DNA of 64,000 nucleotides from an uncultured Clostridia bacterium (GCA_944384905.1 CALWVE010000031.1:186001-250000); one strand, 5' to 3'. Counted from the first letter of the stretch, positions 53,795 to 62,949 are shown. Numbers and translations are program-made. Notes: a model not told the origin generated them from the letters alone.

Positions 53795-54799
53795 TTACTC
53801 CTGTGAATCCTGTTTTTCCTGCTCCTGCGAAACCGCATCATCCGACTCATTTTCGGATGTCTGCTCAGTTGTATCTTCCTTTTCTTCTTCGGCCAGAATG
53901 GAAACGTAGGTTTCATCGGCAGCGGGCTGAACTTCCTGTTCCGGCAGTTCGCTGCAAATGGCGTTAAGTTCCATCACACGCGGATCTCCGCAGCCATGCA
54001 GAACCGTACGACGGCGGAAAACAAACAGCAGAACCAGCGCCGCAACCACCGTTACAACAGCCACCAGCTGAGATACTTTGAGTTCGGTGAAAATAAGGTT
54101 AATGTACAGGCTGTCGGTGCGCAAACCCTCGATAAAGAAACGGCCCGTACCATACCAGACCAGATACAGCAAAAACGTCTGGCCATCGTAGCGGCGAAGC
54201 TTGCGGGTAAAGAAGTGCAGCAATACAAAGCCCAACAAACACCAGATCGATTCGTACAAAAAGCAGGGATGAACCGGTACACCGCCCGTGTTTTCGCTCA
54301 TCATGCCCCAGGGCAATGTAGTAGGCGATCCGAACGCTTCCTGATTGACAAAATTGCCCCAGCGGCCGATTCCCTGGCCGATCAGATAGCCCAAAACAGC
54401 CAGATCCAATACGTTTGGCACAGACATTTTGCGCAGTTTGGCAACCAGCGCGCCAACGCCCAGACCGGCAATCACGCCGCCGTAAATACCCAATCCGCCC
54501 GACGTGATATCAAAAATCAGCATAGGATTTTTGATATACAAATCGCCGGGATAGAAAATCACATAATACAGACGCGCGCCGACAATACCCGCGAGCGTGC
54601 CCACGATGACAGCATCCAAAAGATGATCGGCATTGATCTTCATCGCACGGCAGCTGCGCAGCGCATAAATAATCGCCAGCAAAAAGCCGCAGGCAATAAT
54701 CACGCCGTACCAAGCAACCGAGAAGCCGCCAATAGAAAACGCCGTGGTATGCAGATCGAATTCCAGGCCCATATTGGGGAATGTCACATGATAATTCAT
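53795..54799 (-). CDS. lgt: Prolipoprotein diacylglyceryl transferase with acidic C-terminal tail
   Basis: The 334-aa protein has about seven membrane segments, the Lgt signature GRWGNFVNQEAFG (145-157), HPCFLYESIW (177-186) and GTGRFFIEGLRTD. It moves a diacylglyceryl group to the lipobox Cys of pre-lipoproteins. Lgt normally ends near residue 265; here about 70 extra residues (265-334) form a Glu/Asp/Gln/Ser-rich, probably disordered cytosolic tail. ATGA overlap with the upstream M16 gene. Confidence 0.95.
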   Translation of the reverse strand: MNYHVTFPNMGLEFDLHTTAFSIGGFSVAWYGVIIACGFLLAIIYALRSCRAMKINADHLLDAVIVGTLAGIVGARLYYVIFYPGDLYIKNPMLIFDITSGGLGIYGGVIAGLGVGALVAKLRKMSVPNVLDLAVLGYLIGQGIGRWGNFVNQEAFGSPTTLPWGMMSENTGGVPVHPCFLYESIWCLLGFVLLHFFTRKLRRYDGQTFLLYLVWYGTGRFFIEGLRTDSLYINLIFTELKVSQLVAVVTVVAALVLLFVFRRRTVLHGCGDPRVMELNAICSELPEQEVQPAADETYVSILAEEEKEDTTEQTSENESDDAVSQEQEKQDSQE

Positions 54800-56097
54800 G
54801 ACTGAACCTCACTTTCTTCTTCCGGCAGCGGAGAAATCACGGAAAGCGTACGACAATCGGGATTCAGAATTTGTTCCATACAGGCCGTTACATCTTCCAG
54901 CGTGAGATCGGCGACTGCATCGATATACCGGAATAATTCAAAATTTTTAAACGAAAACATCATCAGCGTGGTTGCAATATTTTCCACACTGTTGAAAGCG
55001 GAAATATTCGAGCCGTATACACAGCGGCGTGCGCGCTCAAAATCTTCTGCGGGAATTCCCTCACGTTTGTAGCGTTCGAGTTCTTCCACAATCATTTCGG
55101 CTGCGCGCTTAGGATCGTTCGATTCTCCCGAAAAAAGCGTCATGGCAAAGCCGCTGCCCTCGAAAAATTCATAGCCGAAAGACGCTTCGCTGATCACGCC
55201 AGCATCTGTGAGGCGCTTAAACAGCGGCGATGCATCGGAAGCCAGAATTTCCAAAAGCACGTCGGCGGCGGCTGAAAATTTTTCATCGCGTTTCAGGCTG
55301 CCGTCGCACTTAAAACCAAGCTCAAACAACGGAATCGCAACCGGCATAGCCTGCTCTGTATAAGTGCGGACAACTTCACGCGGTTCCGGATCGAACAGAC
55401 GCTGTACCTGCACTTCTTTGCTGGTGCGCAGTACGCGGTCGCAAATTTCCACCACACGCTCCGGGTCGACCCGGCCGGCAATAGCCAACACCATGTGGTT
55501 GAGGTTGTAAAACGTATCGTAGCAATGATACAAACATTCCGGCGTAATCTCGGCGATGCTTTCCCGGGTTCCGGCAATATCTTCGCGGATGGGATGGTTA
55601 TGATACATCGCGCCGAACAGATTGAACATCACCCGCCACTGCGGATCATCCTCGTACATATCGATTTCCTGGCCGATGATACCCATTTCCTTGGCTACAT
55701 TTTCGGGCGTAAAATAAGGCGACTGCACAAAATCGAGCAGAACTTCCAGCGATTCTTCAAATTTTTCCGTACAGGAAAACAGATAGCTGGTATTTTCAAA
55801 AGACGTATAGGCGTTCGCCGAAGCGCCCAGTGCGGCAAACCGCTCGAACGCATCCTGGTCTTCGCTTTCAAACAGCTTATGTTCCAGAAAATGCGCCGTA
55901 CCGGCGGGGATTGTCTCGGGGGATTCGGCATCGCTGCGCTGAAAACGCACGTCGGCCGAACCGTAATCCGTACCGATCACCGCATAGGTGGAATGCCATC
56001 CTTGCTTGGGATACAGAAAGACGCGCAAGCCGGAGGGATGACGGAACGCCAAGTAACTGTCGTCGAACCGACGGCTGCTTCTGGTTTCAAAATTCAT
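54796..56097 (-). CDS. M16 family zinc peptidase (YmfH-like, active subunit)
   Basis: The 433-aa protein has the inverted zinc motif HFLEH (H69, E72, H73) and downstream Glu in the EIDMYEDDP region, as in pitrilysin-family peptidases. It resembles B. subtilis YmfH. The adjacent upstream gene encodes an M16 protein without the motif, so the two probably form an active/inactive pair as in bacterial M16B-type complexes. 4-nt overlaps on both sides imply coupled translation. Confidence 0.9.
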   Translation of the reverse strand: MNFETRSSRRFDDSYLAFRHPSGLRVFLYPKQGWHSTYAVIGTDYGSADVRFQRSDAESPETIPAGTAHFLEHKLFESEDQDAFERFAALGASANAYTSFENTSYLFSCTEKFEESLEVLLDFVQSPYFTPENVAKEMGIIGQEIDMYEDDPQWRVMFNLFGAMYHNHPIREDIAGTRESIAEITPECLYHCYDTFYNLNHMVLAIAGRVDPERVVEICDRVLRTSKEVQVQRLFDPEPREVVRTYTEQAMPVAIPLFELGFKCDGSLKRDEKFSAAADVLLEILASDASPLFKRLTDAGVISEASFGYEFFEGSGFAMTLFSGESNDPKRAAEMIVEELERYKREGIPAEDFERARRCVYGSNISAFNSVENIATTLMMFSFKNFELFRYIDAVADLTLEDVTACMEQILNPDCRTLSVISPLPEEESEVQS

Positions 56098-57362
56098 TGG
56101 CCTTCCCTCCCTTTCAAAACATAAACGGTATCCAACGAGGCGCTTTGAGCCGCCTGCACAATCTGTTCGGGCGTAACAGCCATCAGCGCGTTGATATCTT
56201 CTTCAGGCGTGCGGATAGCATCGAACAAAAGCTGAGAGAGATACCAGTTTTCGGTAGCGCCCAGATAGTCGTTAACCGTACGGCAGCTATTGGCCAAAGC
56301 AAGCCGTGCCTTCTGCCATTCGTCATTTGTAAAGTCACCGGCCTGTACAGCCTGAAGCTGCTGCAAAACCGCCTGTTCTACTGCCACACGCTGAACCGCA
56401 TCGATGCCGCTTTCTACAAACAGCGCACCTTTGAGCAGATCGCCGCGAGCGGCGCAATAATAGCACAAGCTTTGCTTTTCACGCACATTGACAAAAAGCT
56501 TGGAACTGGGAGAACCGCCAAACAGCGCAATCATCAGCCGCATAGCGTCAAACTGCTGCATCGGTTGCTGTAGGCGAAGCCCCATCACCAATTTGCTCTG
56601 TTCGACAGGCAAGGTTTCTTCCAGCCGCTGCACAGCAGGACGCACAGGCAAAACACCTGTTGTCAGCTTGCACGGGCTGCGGTGCAAAGCCGCAAAAGGC
56701 TGCGAGAAAAGCGGCGCAATCCCTTCTGGATCACAGTCTCCCAGCACAAAAATTTCAAATACAGCCGTATTCAGCAACGTTTTCCAGGCTTCTAAAAGCG
56801 CATTGCCATCGATTTTGCGGATTTCTTCCGGCGTACCGCATCGGCCGATCCCGGCGGGTTCGCCCGCAAAAAGGGCCGCCTCGCACTTTCGGCGTGCATA
56901 AAGCTGCTTATCATTAAATTCGGAAGCGAGCAGTTCAAGCATCTGCCGCTTTTCCTTAAGAATACTTTCCTGCGGGAAGGTGCCTTCTTCAAAATAAGGA
57001 TCGAACAGCAGGCTCGCGAGCAATTCCGCCAATTGACGCGAAACCGCGCGGCCATCCAGCGCATACCGATCCGCAATGGAAGAAGCGTGAAGCGAAAGAA
57101 CCTGACAGTCGCCCATGCGGCGCACACCGGTTGTCAGCGAAGCGCCGTATAAATCACACAAATAGCGGCTCATCAGGGTATAATCGGGATAAGCCTTACA
57201 AACACGGCTCATCACCGCGGGCAGCAGCGCATAAACCGCGGCCGTTTCCTGCCGCAGCGGCACAATCATATGCACGGAAATACGCATGGTTTTAAACCGT
57301 GTATCAGCAAAACCCCGCAGGCGCACCCCCGGGGCCAATTCCTTTTCCAAAACAGGATTCAT
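56094..57362 (-). CDS. M16 family peptidase-like protein (YmfF-like, inactive subunit)
   Basis: The 422-aa protein has the M16 fold (N-terminal half, then SPSSKLFVNVREKQSLCYY in the second half) but lacks HxxEH; the corresponding region reads YALLPAVMSRV. It matches the non-catalytic partner type, such as YmfF, which supplies the R/Y substrate-binding pair. The start at 57362 follows AAAGG at 9-nt spacing; an in-frame start at 57419 overlaps a likely -10 box (TATACT, 57413-57408). It is first of the series leading to lgt and dxs. Confidence 0.88.
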   Translation of the reverse strand: MNPVLEKELAPGVRLRGFADTRFKTMRISVHMIVPLRQETAAVYALLPAVMSRVCKAYPDYTLMSRYLCDLYGASLTTGVRRMGDCQVLSLHASSIADRYALDGRAVSRQLAELLASLLFDPYFEEGTFPQESILKEKRQMLELLASEFNDKQLYARRKCEAALFAGEPAGIGRCGTPEEIRKIDGNALLEAWKTLLNTAVFEIFVLGDCDPEGIAPLFSQPFAALHRSPCKLTTGVLPVRPAVQRLEETLPVEQSKLVMGLRLQQPMQQFDAMRLMIALFGGSPSSKLFVNVREKQSLCYYCAARGDLLKGALFVESGIDAVQRVAVEQAVLQQLQAVQAGDFTNDEWQKARLALANSCRTVNDYLGATENWYLSQLLFDAIRTPEEDINALMAVTPEQIVQAAQSASLDTVYVLKGREGQ

Positions 57363-57505
57363 ATTTTTCTGCCTTTCTGCGAATGAATATACACACTCAG
57401 TGCTGTTAGTATACCACATTAAACGCCTTTAGGAAAGCGCGCAAACGAAAAAAATCACTTTTCCGGTGAATTTATACAGCATATTATACTTCTATACACT
57501 ACGCA

Positions 57506-57534
57506 TTTACTTTAAAGAAAGAATTCGCTATAAT
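57506..57534 (+). promoter_or_regulatory. Promoter of the Dabb-CLC unit
   Basis: TTTACT (57506-57511), 17-bp spacer, TATAAT (57529-57534), 27 bp before the ATG at 57562. Confidence 0.7.
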
Positions 57535-57561
57535 AAAAGAAAAAGTCAACGGGAGTACAAA

Positions 57562-57858
57562 ATGATGATTCGACACGTTGTTTGTTTCAAACTGAAAGAC
57601 CCTACGCCGGAAAACTGTGAACAGGCCGCGAAAATCCTGCGCTCGATGGAAGGAAACGTAGAAATGCTGCGTGATATCCGGGTTGGTATTGATTTTCTGC
57701 ATTCCGAACGCTCGTATGATCTGATTCTTGAAGTGAGCTTGGACGACGCCGAAGCGCTTGAGGCTTATCAGAACCATCCGTATCACGTTCAAGTCGTCAA
57801 AAAACATATGCATGCAGTGCGTGAGTCCAGTGTAGCCGTGGATTATGTTCTGCCGTAA
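57562..57858 (+). CDS. Dabb-family (stress-responsive alpha/beta barrel) protein
   Basis: The 98-aa protein begins MIRHVVCFKLKD and has the SYDLILEVSLDDAEALEAYQNHPYHVQVVKKH core of the Dabb domain (PF07876), a small dimeric ferredoxin-like barrel. Bacterial members have varied or unknown functions. GGGAG lies 6 nt before the first of two adjacent ATGs. The CLC transporter gene follows after 35 nt on the same strand. Confidence 0.88.
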   Translation: MMIRHVVCFKLKDPTPENCEQAAKILRSMEGNVEMLRDIRVGIDFLHSERSYDLILEVSLDDAEALEAYQNHPYHVQVVKKHMHAVRESSVAVDYVLP

Positions 57859-57893
57859 ATTTAATCAATCTTACATCGAAAAGGAAGTTGTTT

Positions 57894-59147
57894 ATGGCCT
57901 GGTATCATAAACTGGAAAACCCCAAAGCGTATATTCTTGGATTCATCAAATGGCTTGCACTTGGACTCTTGCTCGGCGTTGTCGGCGGGCTTCTGGGTAC
58001 TTTTTTCCACGAAGTGCTGGAACTAGCCGGCGCCTATCGAACGGCACATCCGATTTTGATTTTCTTTTTACCTTTTGCGGGTATATTAATTGTAGGTATT
58101 TATAAGCTAAGTAAACTGGACAAAACACGCGGAACCAACGAGATGATCGACGCCGTAAATGAAAAACGGGATGTCCATCCGCTTTTGGCTCCCGTTATTT
58201 TTGCGGCAACCGCCCTTACCCACCTATTTGGCGGTTCTGCCGGACGCGAAGGCGCGGCTTTACAGCTGGGCGGAACGTTGGGATCTATCGCCGGACGCCT
58301 GCTTCGTCTTTCCCGCGAAGACTGTCAGGTGATGATTTTAAGCGGGATGAGCGCCGTTTTTGCCGCCTTGTTCGGCACACCTCTCACGGCGGCGCTGTTT
58401 TCGGTTGAATTTATTGCCGTGGGCAATTTTTTCGGCCCTGGTTTTCTGCCCAGCCTGGTAGCCGCATTTACCGCGAGCCGTATCGCGCTGGCATTTGGCG
58501 CAGCGCCCACCGCTTTTACTTTGGAAAAAACACAGCCGTTGGATTTCCCTGGTGTGGCGCAGACAGTTGTTCTGGCCATACTGGTGGCGCTGGTCAGCAT
58601 GGCGTTCTGCTTTATCATGCATAAAACAGAGCACGGATTGGCTAAAATGCTTCCCAATCCGTTTGTTCGCATCTTTGCAGGCGGCTGTGCGGTGGTGCTT
58701 TTGACTCTGCTCGTACAGACCCACGATTACAACGGCGCCGGCATGGATGTCGTCGCCCGCGCTATACAGGGACAGGCTTTGCCCTGGGCGTTTGCCTTAA
58801 AGATCATTTTTACCGCGCTCACGCTTGGAAGCGGCTTTAAAGGAGGCGAAATCGTTCCCACGTTTTTCGTGGGCGCTACTTTCGGGTGCGCTGTGGCACC
58901 GCTGCTTGGCATGGACCCGGGCGTCGCCGCCGCATTGGGAATGATCGGTATGTTCTGCTGTGTAACCAACAGTCCGTTCACTTCCATGATTTTAGGCATC
59001 GAAATCTTTGGCGGCGCGCATTTGCTGCCGTTTGCCATTGTGTGTGCAATCGGATTCGTCCTTTCGGGCAACAGCGGACTCTATGTCAGCCAGCGCATCG
59101 TCTACTCAAAAATCGCGCCGAAAGTAGTCAATCGATACGCCGGATAA
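57894..59147 (+). CDS. CLC-family anion transporter, possibly the fluoride-type (CLC-F) branch
   Basis: The 417-aa protein has about ten to twelve hydrophobic segments and the CLC motif GREGAALQ (117-124) with gating Glu E119, plus GSGFKGGEIVPTFFVGA. The first anion motif is not GSGIP: it reads RGTNEMIDAVNEK. The GREGxAxQ form and this replaced motif recall CLC-F fluoride/proton antiporters, but no fluoride riboswitch is seen upstream, so chloride cannot be excluded. Start at 57894 follows AAGGAAG. Confidence 0.85.
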   Translation: MAWYHKLENPKAYILGFIKWLALGLLLGVVGGLLGTFFHEVLELAGAYRTAHPILIFFLPFAGILIVGIYKLSKLDKTRGTNEMIDAVNEKRDVHPLLAPVIFAATALTHLFGGSAGREGAALQLGGTLGSIAGRLLRLSREDCQVMILSGMSAVFAALFGTPLTAALFSVEFIAVGNFFGPGFLPSLVAAFTASRIALAFGAAPTAFTLEKTQPLDFPGVAQTVVLAILVALVSMAFCFIMHKTEHGLAKMLPNPFVRIFAGGCAVVLLTLLVQTHDYNGAGMDVVARAIQGQALPWAFALKIIFTALTLGSGFKGGEIVPTFFVGATFGCAVAPLLGMDPGVAAALGMIGMFCCVTNSPFTSMILGIEIFGGAHLLPFAIVCAIGFVLSGNSGLYVSQRIVYSKIAPKVVNRYAG

Positions 59148-59206
59148 CACAAAAACAGAATCAGAACCTTCATTTTCAAAAAATAGAACTTTTTTTGAAA
59201 AAAGGC

Positions 59207-59235
59207 TTGCATTTTCCCGGAACATACGATATAAT
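59207..59235 (+). promoter_or_regulatory. Promoter of tRNA-Pro
   Basis: TTGCAT (59207-59212), 17-bp spacer, TATAAT (59230-59235), ending 12 bp before the tRNA. Confidence 0.8.
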
Positions 59236-59247
59236 GTTTTTCGTTGC

Positions 59248-59325
59248 CCGGGTGTAGCGCAGTTTTGGTAGCGCGCTTGAATGGGGTTCAAGAGGCCGCA
59301 GGTTCAACTCCTGTCACTCGGACCA
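59248..59325 (+). tRNA. tRNA-Pro (anticodon GGG)
   Basis: A full cloverleaf can be drawn: acceptor CCGGGTG/CACTCGG (7 bp, one G-U), D arm GCGC/GCGC, anticodon arm CTTGA-ATGGGGT-TCAAG with anticodon GGG, T arm GCAGG/CCTGT around TTCAACT, discriminator A and encoded CCA (59323-59325). C1-G72 and A73 are proline identity elements in bacteria. It reads CCC and CCU codons. It stands alone with its own promoter and terminator. Confidence 0.96.
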
Positions 59326-59330
59326 GGCTG

Positions 59331-59366
59331 AGTCTGGACGCAGATTGCGTTCCAGACTCTTTTTTA
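59331..59366 (+). terminator. Terminator of tRNA-Pro
   Basis: An 8-bp outer stem AGTCTGGA (59331-59338) / TCCAGACT (59351-59358) with a 3-bp inner extension, followed by a T-run, 6 nt after the CCA end. Confidence 0.9.
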
Positions 59367-59435
59367 TTTACACTCAGGGTATTCTTGTAATTAACGATTT
59401 TGACGCCCGTTTGTCAAGGAGGATGGTACACGAAT

Positions 59436-59867
59436 ATGACGAAAATCAACTTCTACGACCAAGTTGCGGATGAAAACTTAAAATTTGCTGTAATCATCGC
59501 CAGACATAACGGGAAATGGGTATTCTGCAAACACAAAAAGCGGGAAACGCTGGAAGTCCCGGGCGGACATCGTGAACCGGGCGAAGATATCCTTACAACC
59601 GCTAAAAGAGAATTATATGAGGAAACCGGTGCGCTTGATTTTGATATGAAACCGATCTGTGTATATTCCGTTACAGCGCCCTGGAATTTTAACGGAAAAG
59701 AAACGTTCGGTATGCTTTACTATGCGGAAATTCAAAGTTTTGAAAAAGAGCTTCACAGCGAGATTGAGAAAATTGTTTTCAGCGAAAATCTCCCCGAAAA
59801 CTGGACTTATCCGGTTATTCAGCCCGAACTGATTCAAGAAGCCAAACGCCGGGGATTTCTGCTTTGA
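59436..59867 (+). CDS. Nudix hydrolase
   Basis: The 143-aa protein has a full Nudix box from G44 to A66: G44, E50, R58, E59, E62, E63, G65, matching GX5EX7REUXEEXGU. It would hydrolyse a nucleoside diphosphate linked to another group; the substrate is unknown. AAGGAGG lies 13 nt before the ATG, slightly long. No separate promoter is obvious after the tRNA terminator. Confidence 0.92.
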   Translation: MTKINFYDQVADENLKFAVIIARHNGKWVFCKHKKRETLEVPGGHREPGEDILTTAKRELYEETGALDFDMKPICVYSVTAPWNFNGKETFGMLYYAEIQSFEKELHSEIEKIVFSENLPENWTYPVIQPELIQEAKRRGFLL

Positions 59868-59911
59868 TCGATCTTCCCTACATCTTGCTTTTAGGAAAAT
59901 ATTAGAAAAAC

Positions 59912-59956
59912 AAAAAGAGTCTGTTTACGCTGCATCGCGTCAACAGGCTCTTTTTT
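59912..59956. terminator. Bidirectional terminator between Nudix and NSS genes
   Basis: A 15-bp stem with one mismatch and one G-U (about 59916-59930 with 59937-59951), flanked by an A-run and TTTTTT, between two convergent genes. Confidence 0.85.
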
Positions 59957-59967
59957 CATTACTATAC

Positions 59968-61299
59968 TTAACCTATACCACCATACACAGCACCCAGAAT
60001 CAACACCAGCAGCGTAACGCCGCAGAACACATACCGGGCGAGCGGCAAAAACCATTTGCCGAGCGGTTTGCTGCGTGCTTTGTTAACTTCTTTCAGCACA
60101 AAATCTTTTTTACACACCCAGAAGAACATAACCGCCGCGAGCAGCGCGCCAATCGGGCAAATGTAAATCGAGCATACATCCATCCAGTCGGACACGATCG
60201 GGGCAATCAGCACGCCCACCACAATGCCTACCGCGCCAATCACGCAAACAGCGGCAACGCGATTCAAATGGAAGCATTCCTGAAGCGTAGCAATCGGCGC
60301 CTCGAACAGATTGACCAGCGAAGTCAAAGCGGCAAACAAAACGGCCAAAAAGAAAACGACAAGAATGATACTTCCGCCCGGAATAGATTTCAAAACATTG
60401 GGCAGGAAAATAAACATCAATCCAGGGCCGCTCTGGTTGAGCTGAGAACCAGCCACCGCCATGGCAGGAATAATCACCAGCGCCGAAAGCACGGCCGCAC
60501 AGGTATCGAAAATAGCCACCATACGTGCATCAGCCGGAATATTGGCCTCTTCGCTTAAATAAGATCCATAAATCAGCGTACCGTTTCCGGCAATCGAAAG
60601 CGAGAAGAATGCCTGACCCAACGCAAATACCCAAACCATCGGGTCGAGCAAGCCCTTCGGGTCTAACACAAAAATATAACGGTAAGCCTCCAGTGCACCC
60701 GGAAGTGTAGCAATGTACACCGCCAAGCCGATAAACAATAGGAAAAACAGCGGCGTCATGATCTTATTGGCCTTTTCAATTCCTTTTCCGATTCCGAAAA
60801 TAAGAATAGCCAATGTTACAGCCATGCTGATGACTTGCCAGAATGTGTTAGAAGAAGCTGTCGCACCAAAATAATTGTTGAATGCATCCACGTTTTGAAA
60901 AGCAGCCAGTTCTCCTGTTACACTATGGAACAGATATTTGAAGATCCAGCCTACAACAACGGAATATCCGATAGCCATCGCCAATGATCCGATAACCGGC
61001 ACCAATCCCATCACCCTGCCGGGCTTTTCAGTTGAAAAACGCTGTTTAGTTGCCTCGCCAAAAGCATGGATAGGTCCCGAGCGTGTGGCACGGCCAAAAG
61101 ACATTTCTCCGATTACACCGGTAGAACCGATAATTACGACGAAAATCAAATAAGGAATCAGAAAAGCCGCCCCACCGTATTGAGAAATACGAGCCGGGAA
61201 AAGCCAGATATTCCCCATCCCCACAGCAGACCCGATACAGGCCAGCACAAATCCCCACTGTGAGGCCCAGGAATCTCGTTTTGTTAACTGTTGTTTCAT
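59968..61299 (-). CDS. Neurotransmitter:sodium symporter (NSS) family transporter
   Basis: The 443-aa protein has about eleven membrane segments and the NSS helix-1 motif FVLACIGSAVGMGNIWLFP, where the unwound GSAVGMGN binds Na+ and substrate as in LeuT. Later EMSFGR and SIAGNGTLIYGSYL segments fit. It imports amino acids or related amines with Na+; the substrate is not predictable here. It diverges from a second NSS gene. Confidence 0.93.
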   Translation of the reverse strand: MKQQLTKRDSWASQWGFVLACIGSAVGMGNIWLFPARISQYGGAAFLIPYLIFVVIIGSTGVIGEMSFGRATRSGPIHAFGEATKQRFSTEKPGRVMGLVPVIGSLAMAIGYSVVVGWIFKYLFHSVTGELAAFQNVDAFNNYFGATASSNTFWQVISMAVTLAILIFGIGKGIEKANKIMTPLFFLLFIGLAVYIATLPGALEAYRYIFVLDPKGLLDPMVWVFALGQAFFSLSIAGNGTLIYGSYLSEEANIPADARMVAIFDTCAAVLSALVIIPAMAVAGSQLNQSGPGLMFIFLPNVLKSIPGGSIILVVFFLAVLFAALTSLVNLFEAPIATLQECFHLNRVAAVCVIGAVGIVVGVLIAPIVSDWMDVCSIYICPIGALLAAVMFFWVCKKDFVLKEVNKARSKPLGKWFLPLARYVFCGVTLLVLILGAVYGGIG

Positions 61300-61331
61300 G
61301 GTAAGAACTCAGCTCCTCCACTTTTTTATTT

Positions 61332-61359
61332 ACAATATCACTTTTAAGCGAGAAAGCAA
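61332..61359 (-). promoter_or_regulatory. Possible promoter of the minus-strand NSS gene
   Basis: In minus-strand reading TTGCTT (61359-61354), 16-bp spacer, TATTGT (61337-61332), about 30 bp before the ATG. Confidence 0.45.
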
Positions 61360-61407
61360 GTGTATTTTGAGCAAACAGAAAAATTTGTCAAAAAACAAAA
61401 CCTACCC

Positions 61408-61436
61408 TTGTCACCGGCACACTTTGCATGTATACT
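61408..61436 (+). promoter_or_regulatory. Promoter of the plus-strand NSS gene
   Basis: TTGTCA (61408-61413), exact 17-bp spacer, TATACT (61431-61436), about 90 bp before the ATG at 61527. Confidence 0.72.
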
Positions 61437-61526
61437 GTAGGAAATGGTTTTTCTCTGCACAGTGTTCCTGCGATAAAGCGGCCTCACTCTGCCGGCCATT
61501 CATTCTTTATTTTGGAGGACTTTATC

Positions 61527-62924
61527 ATGGAAGCTCAACGCAAACGCAGCAGTTTCACAGGATCGATTGGTTTTGTGCTGGCTGCTGCAGGAAGTGCCGT
61601 AGGATTAGGTAATATTTGGCGTTTCCCCTATCTGGCCGCAAAAGACGGCGGCGGTGTTTTTTTGCTTTGCTATCTGATCTTGGTTCTGACATTCGGATTT
61701 ACTCTGCTGACGACCGAAATTGCGATCGGCCGCAAAACCGGCCAAAGCCCGCTGACAGCTTATGCAAAGCTGCATAAAAAATGGGGCTGGATCGGCATTC
61801 TGGCCAGCATCATCCCGTTGATTATTCTTCCGTATTATAGCGTCATCGGCGGCTGGGTATTGAAATACCTTGCCTCTTATCTGACAGGCGGTGCTTCAGC
61901 AGCCGCAACCGATACGTACTTTACCTCCTTTATCACCTCCCTGGCAAGCCCTATTATTTGGTTTGTCGTTTTTCTGGGTGCAACTACCTTTATTGTTTAT
62001 AAAGGCGTCGATAAGGGAATCGAAAAGTTTTCCCGCGTCCTCATGCCCATTTTGCTTTTCCTGATTTTGGGCATTGCCTGCTTTTCTCTTACACTGAATC
62101 ATACAGATGGCGAACAGACTCGCACCGGTTTGCAGGGTATGCTGGTCTATATTGTTCCTGATTTCAGCGGGATGACCGTACAGAAATTCACCACCATCCT
62201 GATGGATGCCATGGGACAGCTTTTCTATTCTATCAGCGTAGCCATGGGCATTATGATCACCTATGGTTCTTATGTGAAGAAAGAAACCAATCTGATTAAA
62301 TCCGTAAACCAGATCGAGATTTTCGATACCGTAGTCGCTTTCCTCGCGGGCATGATGATCGTTCCCGCCGTATACACCTTTATGGGAACGGAAGGAATGG
62401 CAACCGGCCCCAGCCTGATGTTCGTTTCGCTGCCCAAAGTTTTTGAAGCCATGGGTACCATCGGCGTTGTGGTAGGCGTCGTCTTCTTCCTCACGGTAGC
62501 TTTCGCTGCGCTGACCTCTTCCATTTCTATTATGGAAGCAATCGTTTCCTGCGCAATGGACAAATTCCATCTCAGCCGCCAAAAAGCCACACTGATTACT
62601 TCCTGCATCGGTCTTGCTGCCGGTATCGTGGTCTGCCTGGGTTATAATGTGTTCTATTTCGAGCTTACACTGCCCAACGGAACCGTAGGTCAGGTGCTGG
62701 ATGTTCTGGATTACATCAGCAACTACTTCCTGATGCCGATTGTGGCCATTTCCACTTGCCTGCTGATTGGCTGGGTTGTCAAGCCCAAAACCATCATCGA
62801 AGAAGCCAGTCTGGGCGGCTACAAATTCCATCGCAAAAAGCTTTATGTTGTGATGGTTATGTTTATCGCCCCGATCATGCTGTTCTTCCTTTTCCTGCAG
62901 TCGATCGGCGTGCTTCGTTTCTGA
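61527..62924 (+). CDS. Neurotransmitter:sodium symporter (NSS) family transporter, second copy
   Basis: The 465-aa protein has about twelve membrane segments, with the helix-1 motif FVLAAAGSAVGLGNIWRFPYL, closer to the classical LeuT-type sequence than its neighbour. The start at 61527 follows GGAGG at 8-nt spacing; an in-frame ATG at 61428 overlaps the -10 box. It differs clearly from the divergent NSS gene, so they are paralogues rather than a recent duplicate. Confidence 0.94.
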   Translation: MEAQRKRSSFTGSIGFVLAAAGSAVGLGNIWRFPYLAAKDGGGVFLLCYLILVLTFGFTLLTTEIAIGRKTGQSPLTAYAKLHKKWGWIGILASIIPLIILPYYSVIGGWVLKYLASYLTGGASAAATDTYFTSFITSLASPIIWFVVFLGATTFIVYKGVDKGIEKFSRVLMPILLFLILGIACFSLTLNHTDGEQTRTGLQGMLVYIVPDFSGMTVQKFTTILMDAMGQLFYSISVAMGIMITYGSYVKKETNLIKSVNQIEIFDTVVAFLAGMMIVPAVYTFMGTEGMATGPSLMFVSLPKVFEAMGTIGVVVGVVFFLTVAFAALTSSISIMEAIVSCAMDKFHLSRQKATLITSCIGLAAGIVVCLGYNVFYFELTLPNGTVGQVLDVLDYISNYFLMPIVAISTCLLIGWVVKPKTIIEEASLGGYKFHRKKLYVVMVMFIAPIMLFFLFLQSIGVLRF

Positions 62925-62949
62925 TAATAAACACATTATCTTTTATCAA

